From Candidatus Kapaibacterium sp. (GTDB taxonomy: Bacteria; Bacteroidota; Ignavibacteria; Kapaibacteriales; Kapaibacteriaceae), in contig JAURNF010000218.1 of assembly GCA_030830285.1 (NCBI GenBank), forward strand, positions 1-64,000: 64,000 bases of DNA. Direction: 5' to 3'. This document shows, one piece after another, positions 17,802 to 28,588 of this stretch (within the stretch, counting starts at the first letter, position 1; each line of letters starts with the position of its first letter). The notes beneath the pieces are model-generated. The model was given only the letters and a program-made list of their open reading frames with translations, was not told the DNA's origin and made no database searches. The position numbers and the translations under genes were made by a program.

Positions 17802-17838
17802 TAAAATAAAAACGGGGACGCACCGAAGTGCGTCCCCG
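17802..17838 (-). terminator. Rho-independent terminator of the giant PKD gene
   Basis: On the minus strand a perfect 10-bp GC-rich stem (CGGGGACGCA, 17813-17822, with 17829-17838) has a 6-nt loop and is followed by TTTTTATTTTA. It lies about 30 nt after the stop codon of the giant gene. Confidence 0.93.
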
Positions 17839-17866
17839 CTTGACCAAATCTGGTCGGAATGTCAGA

Positions 17867-20800
17867 TTACTGACGGACCATGCGAGCTACCCAGCGCTGG
17901 CTGCCTGCAGATACAACCACGTTGTATGCACCGGCTGAGAGTGTACCCATGTCTACTGTTGCGCGGAAGTTACCTGCAACTGATGTCTCGTTGAGAGTCA
18001 TCACGAGTTCGCCAAGAGCGTTGACGAGTTCGATGCGGACTGGGCCAGCTTCGCTGACGATTGTCTCGATGGTGAAGCGACCGTTCGTTGGATTTGGCGA
18101 CACGCGGAGAGCTGCCTGATGGCCTGCTACTACGTCGTCGTTTACGTCCGTGAGGATCACGTCGAAGCCTTCAGATGTGTTCTCACAACCATTTGCATCT
18201 GTGATGCGCACGCGGTATGTACCTGGGAGGTTAACCGTGAGCTGCTTGTTAGCTGCGCCTGGCATGTCAACACCGTTGCGAATCCACTGATATGCTGTAG
18301 CTGCTGTTGAGTTCGCTGAAAGCACATCACCCATACGCTGGATTGTTGGAACCGCTGGGAGGTTGTTGACTGTGATTGATGTCTTGGCCGATACAGCTGG
18401 GCATGTCTGGTTTGCAACCGTGACAAAGTACTCACCTGCGCGGTCAACTGTGATCGTGCGACCAACAACACCGTTCGACCATACATAGCTTGTGTAGCCT
18501 TCTGGAGCTGTGAGCGTTACCGCTCCACCTTCGCAGAATGTTGTTGGGCCATTGACCGTAACAACCGGTGTTTGTACACGATTCATCGTGAGCTTGACTG
18601 TGTCCGATACACCTGCACAGCCGTTGACGTCAACAACTTGGCAGAAGATGTCATCGCTTGCCTTGACAACGATGCTGCGTGATGTACCGTACGATACGCC
18701 GTTTTGTGATACCCATGTGTAGTTGACATATCCAGCAGGTGCGCTGACTGTTGCCGAGTCACCTGTGCAGAATGTGCCGTTTACAACTGTGAGTGTCGGT
18801 GTTGGCTTAGCATATACTGTCACGTCAACTTCTGTCGATGTGCCTGTGCAGCCGTTGCCATCAGATACCGATACAGTGTACGAGCCAGACTCTGTAACTG
18901 TGACTGACTGCGTTGTTGCACCGTTCGACCACAGGTAGCCGCTAAAGCCAGCTGGTGCCGTAAGTGTTACGCTGCCGCCTTCACAGAATGTGAGTGGACC
19001 GCTGATTGTAACGATTGGGAGTGCGCTTGGGAACACGTTAACGCGTACTGTATCCGAACGGTTTGAGCAACCATTTGCATCTGTTACAACACACCAGTAG
19101 TTACCTGTTGTGCGAACAACGATGCTGCGTGCTGTCTCACCTGTGTTCCAGACGTAGTTCGAGAAGCCGAGAGGAGCGCTGATTGTGACATCACCACCTT
19201 GGCAGAATGTTGTTGGTCCAGAGACCGACAGCTGTGCTTGTGGGAGTGCGTTCACTGTTACTTGACGCTGGTTCAGGACTGTGCAGCCGAAGCCGTTTGT
19301 TTCCGAAACCGTAAGCGTAGCAACACCTGGGAGTGTCCATTCAACTGCAACGTTTGGTGTGCCTTGGCCAGAGCGGATGATGTTTCCGCCTGTGAGCGAC
19401 CATACGTATGTGTTACCTGGAACACCTACTGTGCTGTAGTTCTCAACTGTGTTCTGACATGCGCTTGAAGCACCAACGATCGATGGGTTTGGAAGCGGGT
19501 TAACTGTGACGCTAAGCGTACCAGTTGCCGTGCAACCGAAGGTCGATGTGTGGAGGCACGTAACTGTACCTGTCACTGGTGTCGAACCACCGTTTGCCCA
19601 CTGAACGTTGAGTGTGAGCGTGCCTTGACCAGAGACGATAGCACCACCCGTTACCGACCATGTCGGTGTAAGCGAGCCAGATGCGCCTGTGATCGTTGGG
19701 ATGCTCGATGTGTACGAAGCCGTATTCACTGTCGCTGGGCTGTCTGTGAGATCTGTCGCGCAGACAACTGTTGGACCTGTGATTGTTGGTACTGGTGGGA
19801 TCGGACGGATTGTAACATTCAGCGTTGTTGTTGCGAAGCAAGTACCAGCTGGTGCCACATCAGCAACATCTTCACGTACTGTGACCGATGCTGTGCCTGT
19901 GTTTGGCCATACTGGAGCTGTGCACGTTACGCGGAATGTGTTTGGAGCCGTCTGAACACCTGTGCCGCCAATTGCCGACCAAGTGTATGTGTTACCTGTC
20001 ACGAGTGGTGTTGTGTAGTCAAACGTAGCGTTGCCGCATGGGTTGACTTCGCCTGTGATGACCGGTGTTGGCGTACGACGGATGTCGATCTGCTGTGTCG
20101 TTGTCGTGATGCAGTCAGAGCCAGGAACTGTCTCTGTGCATGCGACTGTACCCGCACCAGCTGCACCCCACTGAACCGTGATCGTGTTGGTGTTCTGACC
20201 CGAAAGGATCGTACCACCAGTTACTGCCCACTGGAATACGTTGTCTGGTGTTGCTGTCACAGCATACGTGTGTGTGCTGTTGTTGCAAACCACGCCTGGA
20301 CGACGTGTTGATGGGTTACCGAATCCTGTTGCCGACGTGATTGCCGGTGTTGGGATTGGGTTAACACGAACGTTGATTGTCTGAACACCGACGCAGAAAC
20401 CACCAAGGGCTGTTTCTGTGACCGTCATTGTGTGGAGACCTGGCTGAATCCAGCGAACTGTGATTTCGCTAGCTGCTGGATAACCAGCAACTGTTTGGAA
20501 CGCATTAGCTGGAGTGATCGACCAGTTGTATGTGCTACCTGGAACTGTGAGTGTAGCGTATGTATGTGTCTTGTCGATACATACTACGCGTGCCCCGTCG
20601 ATTGCAGGTGTTGGCTGGTAACCGACAGCAACGTTAGCAGTGCGTGTTGTAGCGCAAGTCGTGCCTGTTGTTGTCTCAGTTACTGTGATTGTGCCGTTAC
20701 CTTGGTTCTGCCAGTTCACAAGAACTTGGTTGCCTGTAGCTGAACCAACTACTGTACCACCAGTTACTGTCCAGTTGAACGTGCTCGCAGCGTTAGCTGG

Positions 20801-23800
20801 TGTCGAGTACGTGATCTGCTGGCCTTGGCAAGCTTGGTTAAGATTGCCACCTGGTGTTACGCGTGAGATTGCTGTAGCTGTTGGTGTTTGCTTGACAACT
20901 ACCGTAGCAATCTGTGTGCGTGCGCAGTTACCCGATGAGTTCACTTGTGTTACCGACAGCGTCCATGAGCCCGCTGTTGTCCACTGAACATTGATCGTGC
21001 TGCTAGCTGGGTTCGATACGATCGAACCACCACCGCTTACTGTCCAAGCATACGAATGACCAGCGTTGTCGTCTGTGCTGTACTCTACAGTTTCGCCAGA
21101 GCAGACCACTGTTGGACCAGCGATGTATGGATTCGGCTGCTCTTCAACTGACACGTTACGTGTGAGTGATGTCGAGCAGTTCGTTCCAGTTGTGCTGATT
21201 GTAACGCTTACAGTCTGGTTGCCAAGTGTTGTCCACTGAACAGCGACATCATTTGTGCCTGCGCCGTCTGTGATCGCTCCACCTGTTACAGTCCATGTGT
21301 ATGTCTGACCTGCAACGTTTACGACTGTGTAGTTTTCGATTGAACCGTTACATACAACTGCTGGACCGCTGATAGCTGTCTGCGTTGGTGTCTGGTTCAC
21401 AACAACGTTCATCGTAGCTGTCGCTTGGCAGTTAGCCGAAGCATTGCGCTGCGTGACTGTTACTGTGTGTGTACCTGCTGTAGTCCATTTGACTGAGTAC
21501 GAGTTGCTTGTTGTACCCGACACTGCCGTACCACCACCCGAAAGTGTCCACTGATATGTGTGGCCAGCAACCGCTGGTGTGCTGTACGACGTTGTTGTGC
21601 CAGTACATACAGGCGATGTACCTGTGATAGCTGGAGCTGGTTGATCTTCAACAGCAACGTTACGTGTGAGTGATGTCGAACATGTTGTACCAGCCGTTGT
21701 GATTGTTACACCAACTGTCTGTGTACCAACTGTTGTCCACTGAACACTGATTGCGCTTGTGCCATTACCGCTGACAATTGCACCACCAGTTACTGTCCAG
21801 CTGTATTCCTGACCACCACCATTTGTAACGCTGTAGTTCTGTGTTGAACCGTTACATACCGTTGCAGGGCCAGCAATCGCTGTCTGCGTTGGCATTGAAT
21901 TGATTGTCACAAGAACAGAAGCGCTGTTCGAGCAACCCGATGCTGTGTTTGTCTCTGTTACTGTGACTGTTGATGACAACGTCGCACCAGGTGCTGGGTT
22001 GTTCCACTTAACAGTAAGAGCATTTGTGCCTGAACCACTCAGAATCGTTGCATTACCAAGCGACCATGAGTATGTGTTGCCAGCATTGTTTGTTGTGCTG
22101 TATGTCTGTGTTGAATTACCACAAACATTTGTTGCACCTGTGATGATCGGAGCTGGTGGGTTTACAACAGTTACGTTCTGAGCGACCGTCGTTGTGCACT
22201 GAGTTGCGCTGTGCCACTTCGAGAGTGTTACTGTGCCTGTGCCTGTTGTCGTCCAGTTGACGTCTACTGTAGAAGCATTGTTCGCACCCGAGATAGCACC
22301 GTTTGCAGATACTGTCCAGAGGTAGCCGAACGTACCAGTTGTTGCGTCTGAGTTGCCGTATGTGATTGTCTGGTTAACGCATGCACCACCAACTGAACCA
22401 CCTGCTGTTACGCGTGTGATTGTTGGAACTGGTGTTGCGGCAAGCGAAACAACCTTGCTTACTGTCTTCGAACATGTTGTAGCTGTTGCAGTCTCAGTTA
22501 CCGAGATCGTGAAGTTGCCACCAGCAAGATTGCCAGCGAGAACTGTAGCTGATGCTGTGTTAACACCTGCTGTGATCGTACCGTTACCTGTGATTGCCCA
22601 GTTGTACGTGTTGTTCGGAGCGTTGTTAGCTGTTGAGAATGTTGCAACAGCATTGTCACACATCGTTGTTGGACCGCTGATCACCGGTGTTGGTGTTGCG
22701 CGGACGTTGACAGTGATCGTGTTACGAGCGACACAGCCAGCTGGAGTTGTCTCTGTGAGTGTCACTGTTGCAGAGTTCGTTGGAGTTGAGCCCCAAGTAA
22801 CTGTGATCGTGTTCTGGTTCAGAGCTGTAACCGTTGATGGGCTAGCTACTGTACCTGCACCCGCTGCACCACCTGGTGTTGTGATTGTACCACCAACTAC
22901 GTCCCACTTGTATGTATCACCCGTGTAGAGTGTTGACGAGTAGTTCGATGTAGATGTTGGCGAACCTGGGTTGTTCTGGCACACGTCCGTTGGACCAACA
23001 ATAGCTGGTGTTGGGAGTGGGTATACCGTTACGTTCATCGACTTCGTCGAAGAACATGCACCCCATGATGCCGGAAGTGTCACGACGCAAGTAACTGTAC
23101 CTGTGCCTGAACCGCCTGTTGTGTTCCACTCACCGATGATGTCAGTTGTGCCTTGACCCGAGCGGATCGTACCAGACACTGTACCTGTTGACATCGACCA
23201 TGCATATGTGGTTCCTGTTGGGAACGTACATGTTGCACCAAGCGTACGCTTGAGCGAGTATGTCTTGATGTGCTCTTCGTAGCCACCGTACACACATGCT
23301 GTAGCATCACCTTGAACGAATGCATCAAATGGTGTTGGGTAGAGCGTAACTGAACGTGTTGTTGTGTCCAAGCAACCGTTTGCATTCTCAGCAATCAAAC
23401 GTACTGTATGTGTCTGAGTTTCTGGTGAGCCTGCAACTGGGTTGCATGATACTGCGTAGTCACCCCATGTCACTGTGAACGGATTCACAGTGTTGTTAAC
23501 CGTGCGGTTAGCAAACGTTGGTGTTGTTCCTGCTGGAGGCGTTGTTGTGAACGTCCAATCAAAGAACTGGTTCGGAGCTGGTGTTACGTTGCCCGGAGTG
23601 AAGACTGTTGTTGAACCACCGCATGCTGTTGCATTTGATGAGATCGAAGCAACTGGCTTCTCGAGAACTGCTACTACTGTCGAACCGTATGACTGCAAGC
23701 AACCACCCGCTGGGATAGCGCGTGTGTGCGTTGCGTTCTGTACGAGTGCTGCCGATACATCAACCGTGACGTTCGATGACGTCGATGGGTTCGATGTGAT

Positions 23801-26800
23801 CGTTGGCATGAGGTAGGCAGAGTTGATTGTCAGCGTCTTGCCTGTGCCGTCACCAAGAACAGTGACTGCTGGCGAAAGCGCTGCGCCACCCTTGCGTACT
23901 TGGTAGATCACACCAGCTTGTGTAGTTGCGAGAGAAACTGTGAAGTTCTCTTCGAAGCACACTGGGTTTGGAGTAATCGTTACGCCAGGGTTTGTTGGCA
24001 GTGCGAACACTGTTGTCGATGCTGTTGTAGAGTTGCCGCTCTGGCAAGCTGGTGGGTTTGTTGATGATACTGCACGAACACGGAAGTCGTAGTTCGGAGT
24101 AGCAAGTGTTGGCACACCGCCAGCAGGCGATGTGGCATCTGCAAGTGCGATTGAACCCGCACCGCCACCAAATGTTCCAACAAGCGTCCATACGCCTGCT
24201 CCTGCAGGGCTGCGCTCGAGTTGGTAGTTCGCCCAAGTTACTGTGTTAACAGCAGTAAAGTTGATGAGCGAACCAAAGCATGTGCGCTCGCTACCAGCAT
24301 TTACGGTAAGTGTTGGTGTTGGAGGAATGCCGTGGACGTTGATTGCTGTGTTCGCAACTGATGCAACGTATGGACCGCAACCTGTAACAAGGCTAGCACC
24401 GCTTGATGTTGCAATTGCACGGAATGTGTACGTTGATGCTGTTGGAGCAGTTGCAGTGAATGCAAGCTCAGCAGCAGGGACCGTGAATGTGAGTCCTGCA
24501 CCTGTACCAGCTACTTGTGGTGCTGTTGAAAGTGCCCACGAAGTACCACCGTTTGTCGATACTTCGAGACGGTACGTCCAATTGACTTGCGAAGAAGCAA
24601 GTGTAATCGTACCGTTTGATCCGCTACAAACGTTTGCTGTAGATGTCGACAGCGTTTGTGCTGTTGGACGTGGGTTGAAGTTTACGTTGTAGTCAGGTGT
24701 AGTTGTACCGCAACCTGCACCACCTGGGAATGTTTCTGTGACCTTCACCCTACCAGGTGTTGTGCCGTAGAACACTACGCGGATGCGGCTTGCATTGACA
24801 GTCGCAGCCAGTGTTTGGCTACCAACTGGTGTTACGTTGCCAGCTGGTGTGATCCAGCTTCCACCGTTGTTTGTTGAGTACCCAACGATGAAGCCTTCAG
24901 TTGCCTGCCATCCGTAGCTGTTACCAGATACGAGTGTTGTTGAGTAGTCGTATGTGTGTGTCCAAGGACCAGCATGTGGCTGACCAACTGGGTTGTTGAT
25001 CTCTTGGCAAACTGCTGTAGGACCAGAAACTACCGGTGTTGGGACCGGAGCAACTGTGAAGCTTGTAACTGTCGTAGTTGCGCAGCTTGAAGCTGGGTCA
25101 GTTGCTGTTACCGTGATCGACTTTGCACCAGCACCACCGAGGTTCGTGATCGAGTTCGTCGTGGCAGGACCAGCAGCTGAGAGAGTTACACCCGACGCTG
25201 TCCATGTGTAGTTAATCGTTGGCTGACCAGAGTTACCGTTCGTCGTTACAGTCAAACCGACTGGAACAATTGTACCAGCGCAGAGTGACGTAATAGCAGG
25301 TGCACCACCAGTTGTTGCAACCTGAGCGTCAGCAGGCATCGCATACAATGTCGTTGTTGTCGAAGCACTTGAGCTTGTGCAACCAGCAACTGTTTGTGTT
25401 GCCGACACTGTTACAACTTGCGATGTTGGAGCTGTTGATGCTACGCGAGCAATCTGACCCCAAGTAACGCTGAATGCGCTCGGCAGTGTAACTGAACCTG
25501 ATGTCGTTGTACCAGCAGGAGCGCCCGATACAGTCCAGTTGAGTGTACCACCGGCTGTGCCAGTGAATGTGTATGACTGCGAGCGTGTTCCGTTTGCGTC
25601 AGATGCGCATGATGTTGCTGCACCAGAAGACAAGACAGGAGCGGATGGTGTTTGCGTGATTGTTACAGACGATGTTACCGTAGCACTTACACATGATGTT
25701 GGTGCTGAACCGGTAACTACGCAGCTAACTTGATACGAAGCTGTTGCTGTACCTGGATTTGAGAATGCAACTGTGAACGACGATGCGCTTGTTGCTCCCG
25801 GTGTACCGATACCTGATGGGTCACTTAATTCAGCCCACAAGTATGTTGGTGAACCGCCATCATTCACAAGACCAGAGACGTTCCACGTGTGGCTCAAGCC
25901 ACCGCAAAGTGTTCCTGATGGAGGTGTGATTGTGAATGATGGGAGTGGCTGGATAGAGATCGTGTATGTTTCAAGCGATGCACAACCGCCAACAGTGTAC
26001 TCGTGAGTGATCGTGCCAGTTGAGCCTGAACCCCATGTCACGTCAAACGTACCAGCACCTGTACCAGTGACTTGACCGCCACCGATTGAAAGACCACCCG
26101 TTGCTGCAGAGAGGCTTGAGTTACCAGATACACTAATCGTGTGTGATCCGGCACCTGCAACAGTGTATGTATGTGTTGCGCCTGCGCAAGGGATTGTTGC
26201 AGCACCGATGCCTGCACCAGTCATGCCAAAGTCAGCAGCTACCGGCGATGCTGTTACTGTTACAGCCATCGTCGTTGTTGCTTGGCAACCGTTCACTGTG
26301 TTCTCAACACATGAGATTGATTGCGCACCTGTTGACGTCCACTGAACCGTTACTTGTGTAACGCCCGTGTTGAAGTTGCCACCAACACCTGTACCGCCGG
26401 TGTTCGTCGATGTAGCTGGGAGAGTTGTTGTTGTTGCTGCGTTTGCAGCGACAATGCTACCACCTGTTAAAACCCAACGGTAACCATTCGCAACGTTACC
26501 AGAGGCCAAACCATATGTATAGTTCAGCGGCGTTGGAGCCGTTTGGAACGATGGGTTGCCCGTTGCAGATGCGAGGAACTGACATGGTGTGTTCGCACCA
26601 ACAATCGACGGAGCTGGAAGAGCGTGTACCGTTGTTGTTGTGCTGTACGTACGAGTACAACCAGACGTTGTTGACTCAACAACTGTGACTGTACCTGTAC
26701 CGCCAGCAGCTGCTGTCCACTGGATCGTGCGCGATGTTGCACCTGTTGACGTACCGTTGATGTATCCACCCTGCCATGTGTAGGCAAGACCAGATGCAGA

Positions 26801-28588
26801 GTACGTGTACGTGTTGCCAAGTCCCGTGTTGCCGGTGATCGTGTAGACAACGTTTGTGTTCGGGCACACTGCAGTTGGTGAACCGACAACAGTGTTGGCT
26901 GGTGGAATTGGGTTAATCACAAGGTTCGCTGTAAACGTAGCCGAGCAAAGGTTGCTTGGTCCGTTTGCAACAATCACCTGAACCGTTGTTGTCTGTGCAG
27001 CTGTTGGCTGGACTACAGCGGCGACCGGGAATGTGATCGTTGGGTTCTGAACTGTTGTCGATGACAACGAAGCACCCGTTGGGTTCGCTGTGATCGACCA
27101 GTTGTATGTGTTACCCGTTGGTGCCGTCAGTGACGACGAAACTGTCGTCGAAACGTTCGCGCACTGCGTTGGTGTACCAACCGTGATCGAGCCAGATGGC
27201 GTCGTGTAGATTGTTACGCGGTTGTTAAACGTAATAGCTGCCGAAGCACATGATGGTGCTGCAGGGTTAGTTTCAGTAACCGTGATGTTATATGACGAAC
27301 CGCCTTGTGATCCGCCTGCAGGGAATGTGATCGTTGCCTGATCTGCACCCGTGCCGCCTGTAACGATCGTAGCCGCGCCTTGGGAACAGCTCCAGCTGAA
27401 CGTCGAACCAGTTACCGTGCGTGTTGCTGTGTACGTTACCGAGCCGCCCTGGCACACATTCTGGTTGCCAGAGATCGAAGCTGGGTTTGAAGGAGTTGCT
27501 GTCGCATTCAACTGCGCTGTAGCCGATGTAACTGTTTCACAGTTGTTCATCGTAGCGCGTGTGTAGAAGAAGTACGATTGATTCGATGTCGATGCTGGCG
27601 GAGCATATACATACTGATATGGAGCAATTCCATCCGAACCAACATTCGTACCGCCAACACCATTACAGTCCACACCAGGCGTTGGGCACTGGAAGAATTG
27701 CACTTGCGTACCTGCGAGTCCAGGAGCTGCTGGATCCCATGAATAGCACACATTCACGTAACCACCTGGGTTCAGAATGTTTGCTTGGTTGAGGCCAATT
27801 GTACCAGCTGGAGCTTGGCAATTGTTCAGGAGACCGATAGAGACTTGATTCTGAGCCGCATTAATAAATGCAGCATTGTACTGGATGTCTTCAACTTGGA
27901 TGATGATGCGGCCAGCGTTCGCTGCGCCAACGCAGTGGAGCTGAAGCTGGACGTCAACAACGTCAGCGTTAGCAACACCAGGTGCGCCACCAGGAAGGAA
28001 GAACGGAACATCTTCGAATGTTACATAGAGAATGTTCGTTGCAGCATTGAATTCCCACCAGATCTGACCACCAAGCTGTGGTGACAGGTCAGTGTTACAG
28101 AGGTAGATGGCATTGTACGTCTGGTTCAGACCAGGCGCGCCAAGATTGCGTGGAGCAATCTGTGTTTCAAGTGGAGCGTTACGGAACGTGATGAAGCCGT
28201 TCGATCCGATGTAGAAACCATTGACGCCAAGGTCAATTGTTTCGCCATGGAATACAAACTGCTCACCAGGAATCAGGATTTGTCCTGAAACTTGGTCGTC
28301 GTCGAGATTGACAACGTTAGCCGCAACTGGCGCAACTTGAGCCGCTGCAGCAACACCTGCTCCAGCATACCCAATGTTCACGCCTGCCGGTGTGAGGTTA
28401 CCGGTCACCGTCGTCGATGATCCAGCACAAACTGGTGCCGTAGAATACGTTGTTGTCAACGTAGTCTGCGCTTGAACCGAACTGCTACTGAGCAGACCGG
28501 CCGTCGTGATCATCACGAGCAACAGCGCGCGGAGCCATAGCCCCACCTTCCGTTGTCCTGATGAGTACGTGGAATCGAATCGATTCAT
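17867..28588 (-). CDS. Giant multi-PKD/Ig-like surface protein with T9SS sorting domain
   Basis: This gene encodes 3573 residues from the chosen ATG at 28588. The frame stays open for 60 more codons upstream, but this ATG has a GGAGG 5 nt before it and gives a proper signal peptide (RALLLVMITTAGLL, cleavage near VQAQ). An N-terminal beta-sandwich-like domain (about residues 40-320; GSNGFITF, ILYVTFEDVPFF, WWEF) follows, resembling nidogen-like or lectin-like modules. By my count about 33 tandem modules of 70-110 residues come next. Each opens with P-x-P-x-I-x-G-P-x-x-V-C and has a TY-x-W-x-V/T-GG core. Most look like the PKD-like (PKD_6) type; the last five are shorter Ig-like units with Y-x-W-S-N-G. 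The end is a T9SS domain (VSPNPTNGRFTIE, LSAGAYNVVV, MVRQ). It is probably an adhesin or cell-surface fibre. The modules diverge in sequence, which argues for an old array with some recent two-module duplication. Confidence 0.88.
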   Translation of the reverse strand: MNRFDSTYSSGQRKVGLWLRALLLVMITTAGLLSSSSVQAQTTLTTTYSTAPVCAGSSTTVTGNLTPAGVNIGYAGAGVAAAAQVAPVAANVVNLDDDQVSGQILIPGEQFVFHGETIDLGVNGFYIGSNGFITFRNAPLETQIAPRNLGAPGLNQTYNAIYLCNTDLSPQLGGQIWWEFNAATNILYVTFEDVPFFLPGGAPGVANADVVDVQLQLHCVGAANAGRIIIQVEDIQYNAAFINAAQNQVSIGLLNNCQAPAGTIGLNQANILNPGGYVNVCYSWDPAAPGLAGTQVQFFQCPTPGVDCNGVGGTNVGSDGIAPYQYVYAPPASTSNQSYFFYTRATMNNCETVTSATAQLNATATPSNPASISGNQNVCQGGSVTYTATRTVTGSTFSWSCSQGAATIVTGGTGADQATITFPAGGSQGGSSYNITVTETNPAAPSCASAAITFNNRVTIYTTPSGSITVGTPTQCANVSTTVSSSLTAPTGNTYNWSITANPTGASLSSTTVQNPTITFPVAAVVQPTAAQTTTVQVIVANGPSNLCSATFTANLVINPIPPANTVVGSPTAVCPNTNVVYTITGNTGLGNTYTYSASGLAYTWQGGYINGTSTGATSRTIQWTAAAGGTGTVTVVESTTSGCTRTYSTTTTVHALPAPSIVGANTPCQFLASATGNPSFQTAPTPLNYTYGLASGNVANGYRWVLTGGSIVAANAATTTTLPATSTNTGGTGVGGNFNTGVTQVTVQWTSTGAQSISCVENTVNGCQATTTMAVTVTASPVAADFGMTGAGIGAATIPCAGATHTYTVAGAGSHTISVSGNSSLSAATGGLSIGGGQVTGTGAGTFDVTWGSGSTGTITHEYTVGGCASLETYTISIQPLPSFTITPPSGTLCGGLSHTWNVSGLVNDGGSPTYLWAELSDPSGIGTPGATSASSFTVAFSNPGTATASYQVSCVVTGSAPTSCVSATVTSSVTITQTPSAPVLSSGAATSCASDANGTRSQSYTFTGTAGGTLNWTVSGAPAGTTTSGSVTLPSAFSVTWGQIARVASTAPTSQVVTVSATQTVAGCTSSSASTTTTLYAMPADAQVATTGGAPAITSLCAGTIVPVGLTVTTNGNSGQPTINYTWTASGVTLSAAGPATTNSITNLGGAGAKSITVTATDPASSCATTTVTSFTVAPVPTPVVSGPTAVCQEINNPVGQPHAGPWTHTYDYSTTLVSGNSYGWQATEGFIVGYSTNNGGSWITPAGNVTPVGSQTLAATVNASRIRVVFYGTTPGRVKVTETFPGGAGCGTTTPDYNVNFNPRPTAQTLSTSTANVCSGSNGTITLASSQVNWTYRLEVSTNGGTSWALSTAPQVAGTGAGLTFTVPAAELAFTATAPTASTYTFRAIATSSGASLVTGCGPYVASVANTAINVHGIPPTPTLTVNAGSERTCFGSLINFTAVNTVTWANYQLERSPAGAGVWTLVGTFGGGAGSIALADATSPAGGVPTLATPNYDFRVRAVSSTNPPACQSGNSTTASTTVFALPTNPGVTITPNPVCFEENFTVSLATTQAGVIYQVRKGGAALSPAVTVLGDGTGKTLTINSAYLMPTITSNPSTSSNVTVDVSAALVQNATHTRAIPAGGCLQSYGSTVVAVLEKPVASISSNATACGGSTTVFTPGNVTPAPNQFFDWTFTTTPPAGTTPTFANRTVNNTVNPFTVTWGDYAVSCNPVAGSPETQTHTVRLIAENANGCLDTTTRSVTLYPTPFDAFVQGDATACVYGGYEEHIKTYSLKRTLGATCTFPTGTTYAWSMSTGTVSGTIRSGQGTTDIIGEWNTTGGSGTGTVTCVVTLPASWGACSSTKSMNVTVYPLPTPAIVGPTDVCQNNPGSPTSTSNYSSTLYTGDTYKWDVVGGTITTPGGAAGAGTVASPSTVTALNQNTITVTWGSTPTNSATVTLTETTPAGCVARNTITVNVRATPTPVISGPTTMCDNAVATFSTANNAPNNTYNWAITGNGTITAGVNTASATVLAGNLAGGNFTISVTETATATTCSKTVSKVVSLAATPVPTITRVTAGGSVGGACVNQTITYGNSDATTGTFGYLWTVSANGAISGANNASTVDVNWTTTGTGTVTLSKWHSATQCTTTVAQNVTVVNPPAPIITGATNVCGNSTQTYSTTNNAGNTYSWSLGNATILSGSGTNALTVKWNNPAPGATLSSTVTVTETNTASGCSNSASVLVTINSMPTQTAIAGPATVCNGSTQNYSVTNGGGQEYSWTVTGGAIVSGNGTSAISVQWTTVGTQTVGVTITTAGTTCSTSLTRNVAVEDQPAPAITGTSPVCTGTTTSYSTPAVAGHTYQWTLSGGGTAVSGTTSNSYSVKWTTAGTHTVTVTQRNASANCQATATMNVVVNQTPTQTAISGPAVVCNGSIENYTVVNVAGQTYTWTVTGGAITDGAGTNDVAVQWTTLGNQTVSVTISTTGTNCSTSLTRNVSVEEQPNPYIAGPTVVCSGETVEYSTDDNAGHSYAWTVSGGGSIVSNPASSTINVQWTTAGSWTLSVTQVNSSGNCARTQIATVVVKQTPTATAISRVTPGGNLNQACQGQQITYSTPANAASTFNWTVTGGTVVGSATGNQVLVNWQNQGNGTITVTETTTGTTCATTRTANVAVGYQPTPAIDGARVVCIDKTHTYATLTVPGSTYNWSITPANAFQTVAGYPAASEITVRWIQPGLHTMTVTETALGGFCVGVQTINVRVNPIPTPAITSATGFGNPSTRRPGVVCNNSTHTYAVTATPDNVFQWAVTGGTILSGQNTNTITVQWGAAGAGTVACTETVPGSDCITTTTQQIDIRRTPTPVITGEVNPCGNATFDYTTPLVTGNTYTWSAIGGTGVQTAPNTFRVTCTAPVWPNTGTASVTVREDVADVAPAGTCFATTTLNVTIRPIPPVPTITGPTVVCATDLTDSPATVNTASYTSSIPTITGASGSLTPTWSVTGGAIVSGQGTLTLNVQWANGGSTPVTGTVTCLHTSTFGCTATGTLSVTVNPLPNPSIVGASSACQNTVENYSTVGVPGNTYVWSLTGGNIIRSGQGTPNVAVEWTLPGVATLTVSETNGFGCTVLNQRQVTVNALPQAQLSVSGPTTFCQGGDVTISAPLGFSNYVWNTGETARSIVVRTTGNYWCVVTDANGCSNRSDTVRVNVFPSALPIVTISGPLTFCEGGSVTLTAPAGFSGYLWSNGATTQSVTVTESGSYTVSVSDGNGCTGTSTEVDVTVYAKPTPTLTVVNGTFCTGDSATVSAPAGYVNYTWVSQNGVSYGTSRSIVVKASDDIFCQVVDVNGCAGVSDTVKLTMNRVQTPVVTVNGPTTFCEGGAVTLTAPEGYTSYVWSNGVVGRTITVDRAGEYFVTVANQTCPAVSAKTSITVNNLPAVPTIQRMGDVLSANSTAATAYQWIRNGVDMPGAANKQLTVNLPGTYRVRITDANGCENTSEGFDVILTDVNDDVVAGHQAALRVSPNPTNGRFTIETIVSEAGPVRIELVNALGELVMTLNETSVAGNFRATVDMGTLSAGAYNVVVSAGSQRWVARMVRQ

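Noticed and set aside
19550..20311. Long plus-strand open frame (253 codons) opposite the giant gene, with many Cys and Trp
   Set aside because: It is the reverse shadow of the Thr/Val/Pro-rich PKD modules; several such frames occur along the array with no start signals or recognisable domain.
22353..22928. Another plus-strand open frame (191 codons) opposite the giant gene
   Set aside because: Same reason: repetitive Val/Ala/Pro composition follows the modules on the other strand.
17867..28588. CRISPR array or satellite repeat in the repetitive 18-28 kb region
   Set aside because: Repeats are diverged protein modules of 210-330 bp in one open frame, not short identical repeats with spacers.
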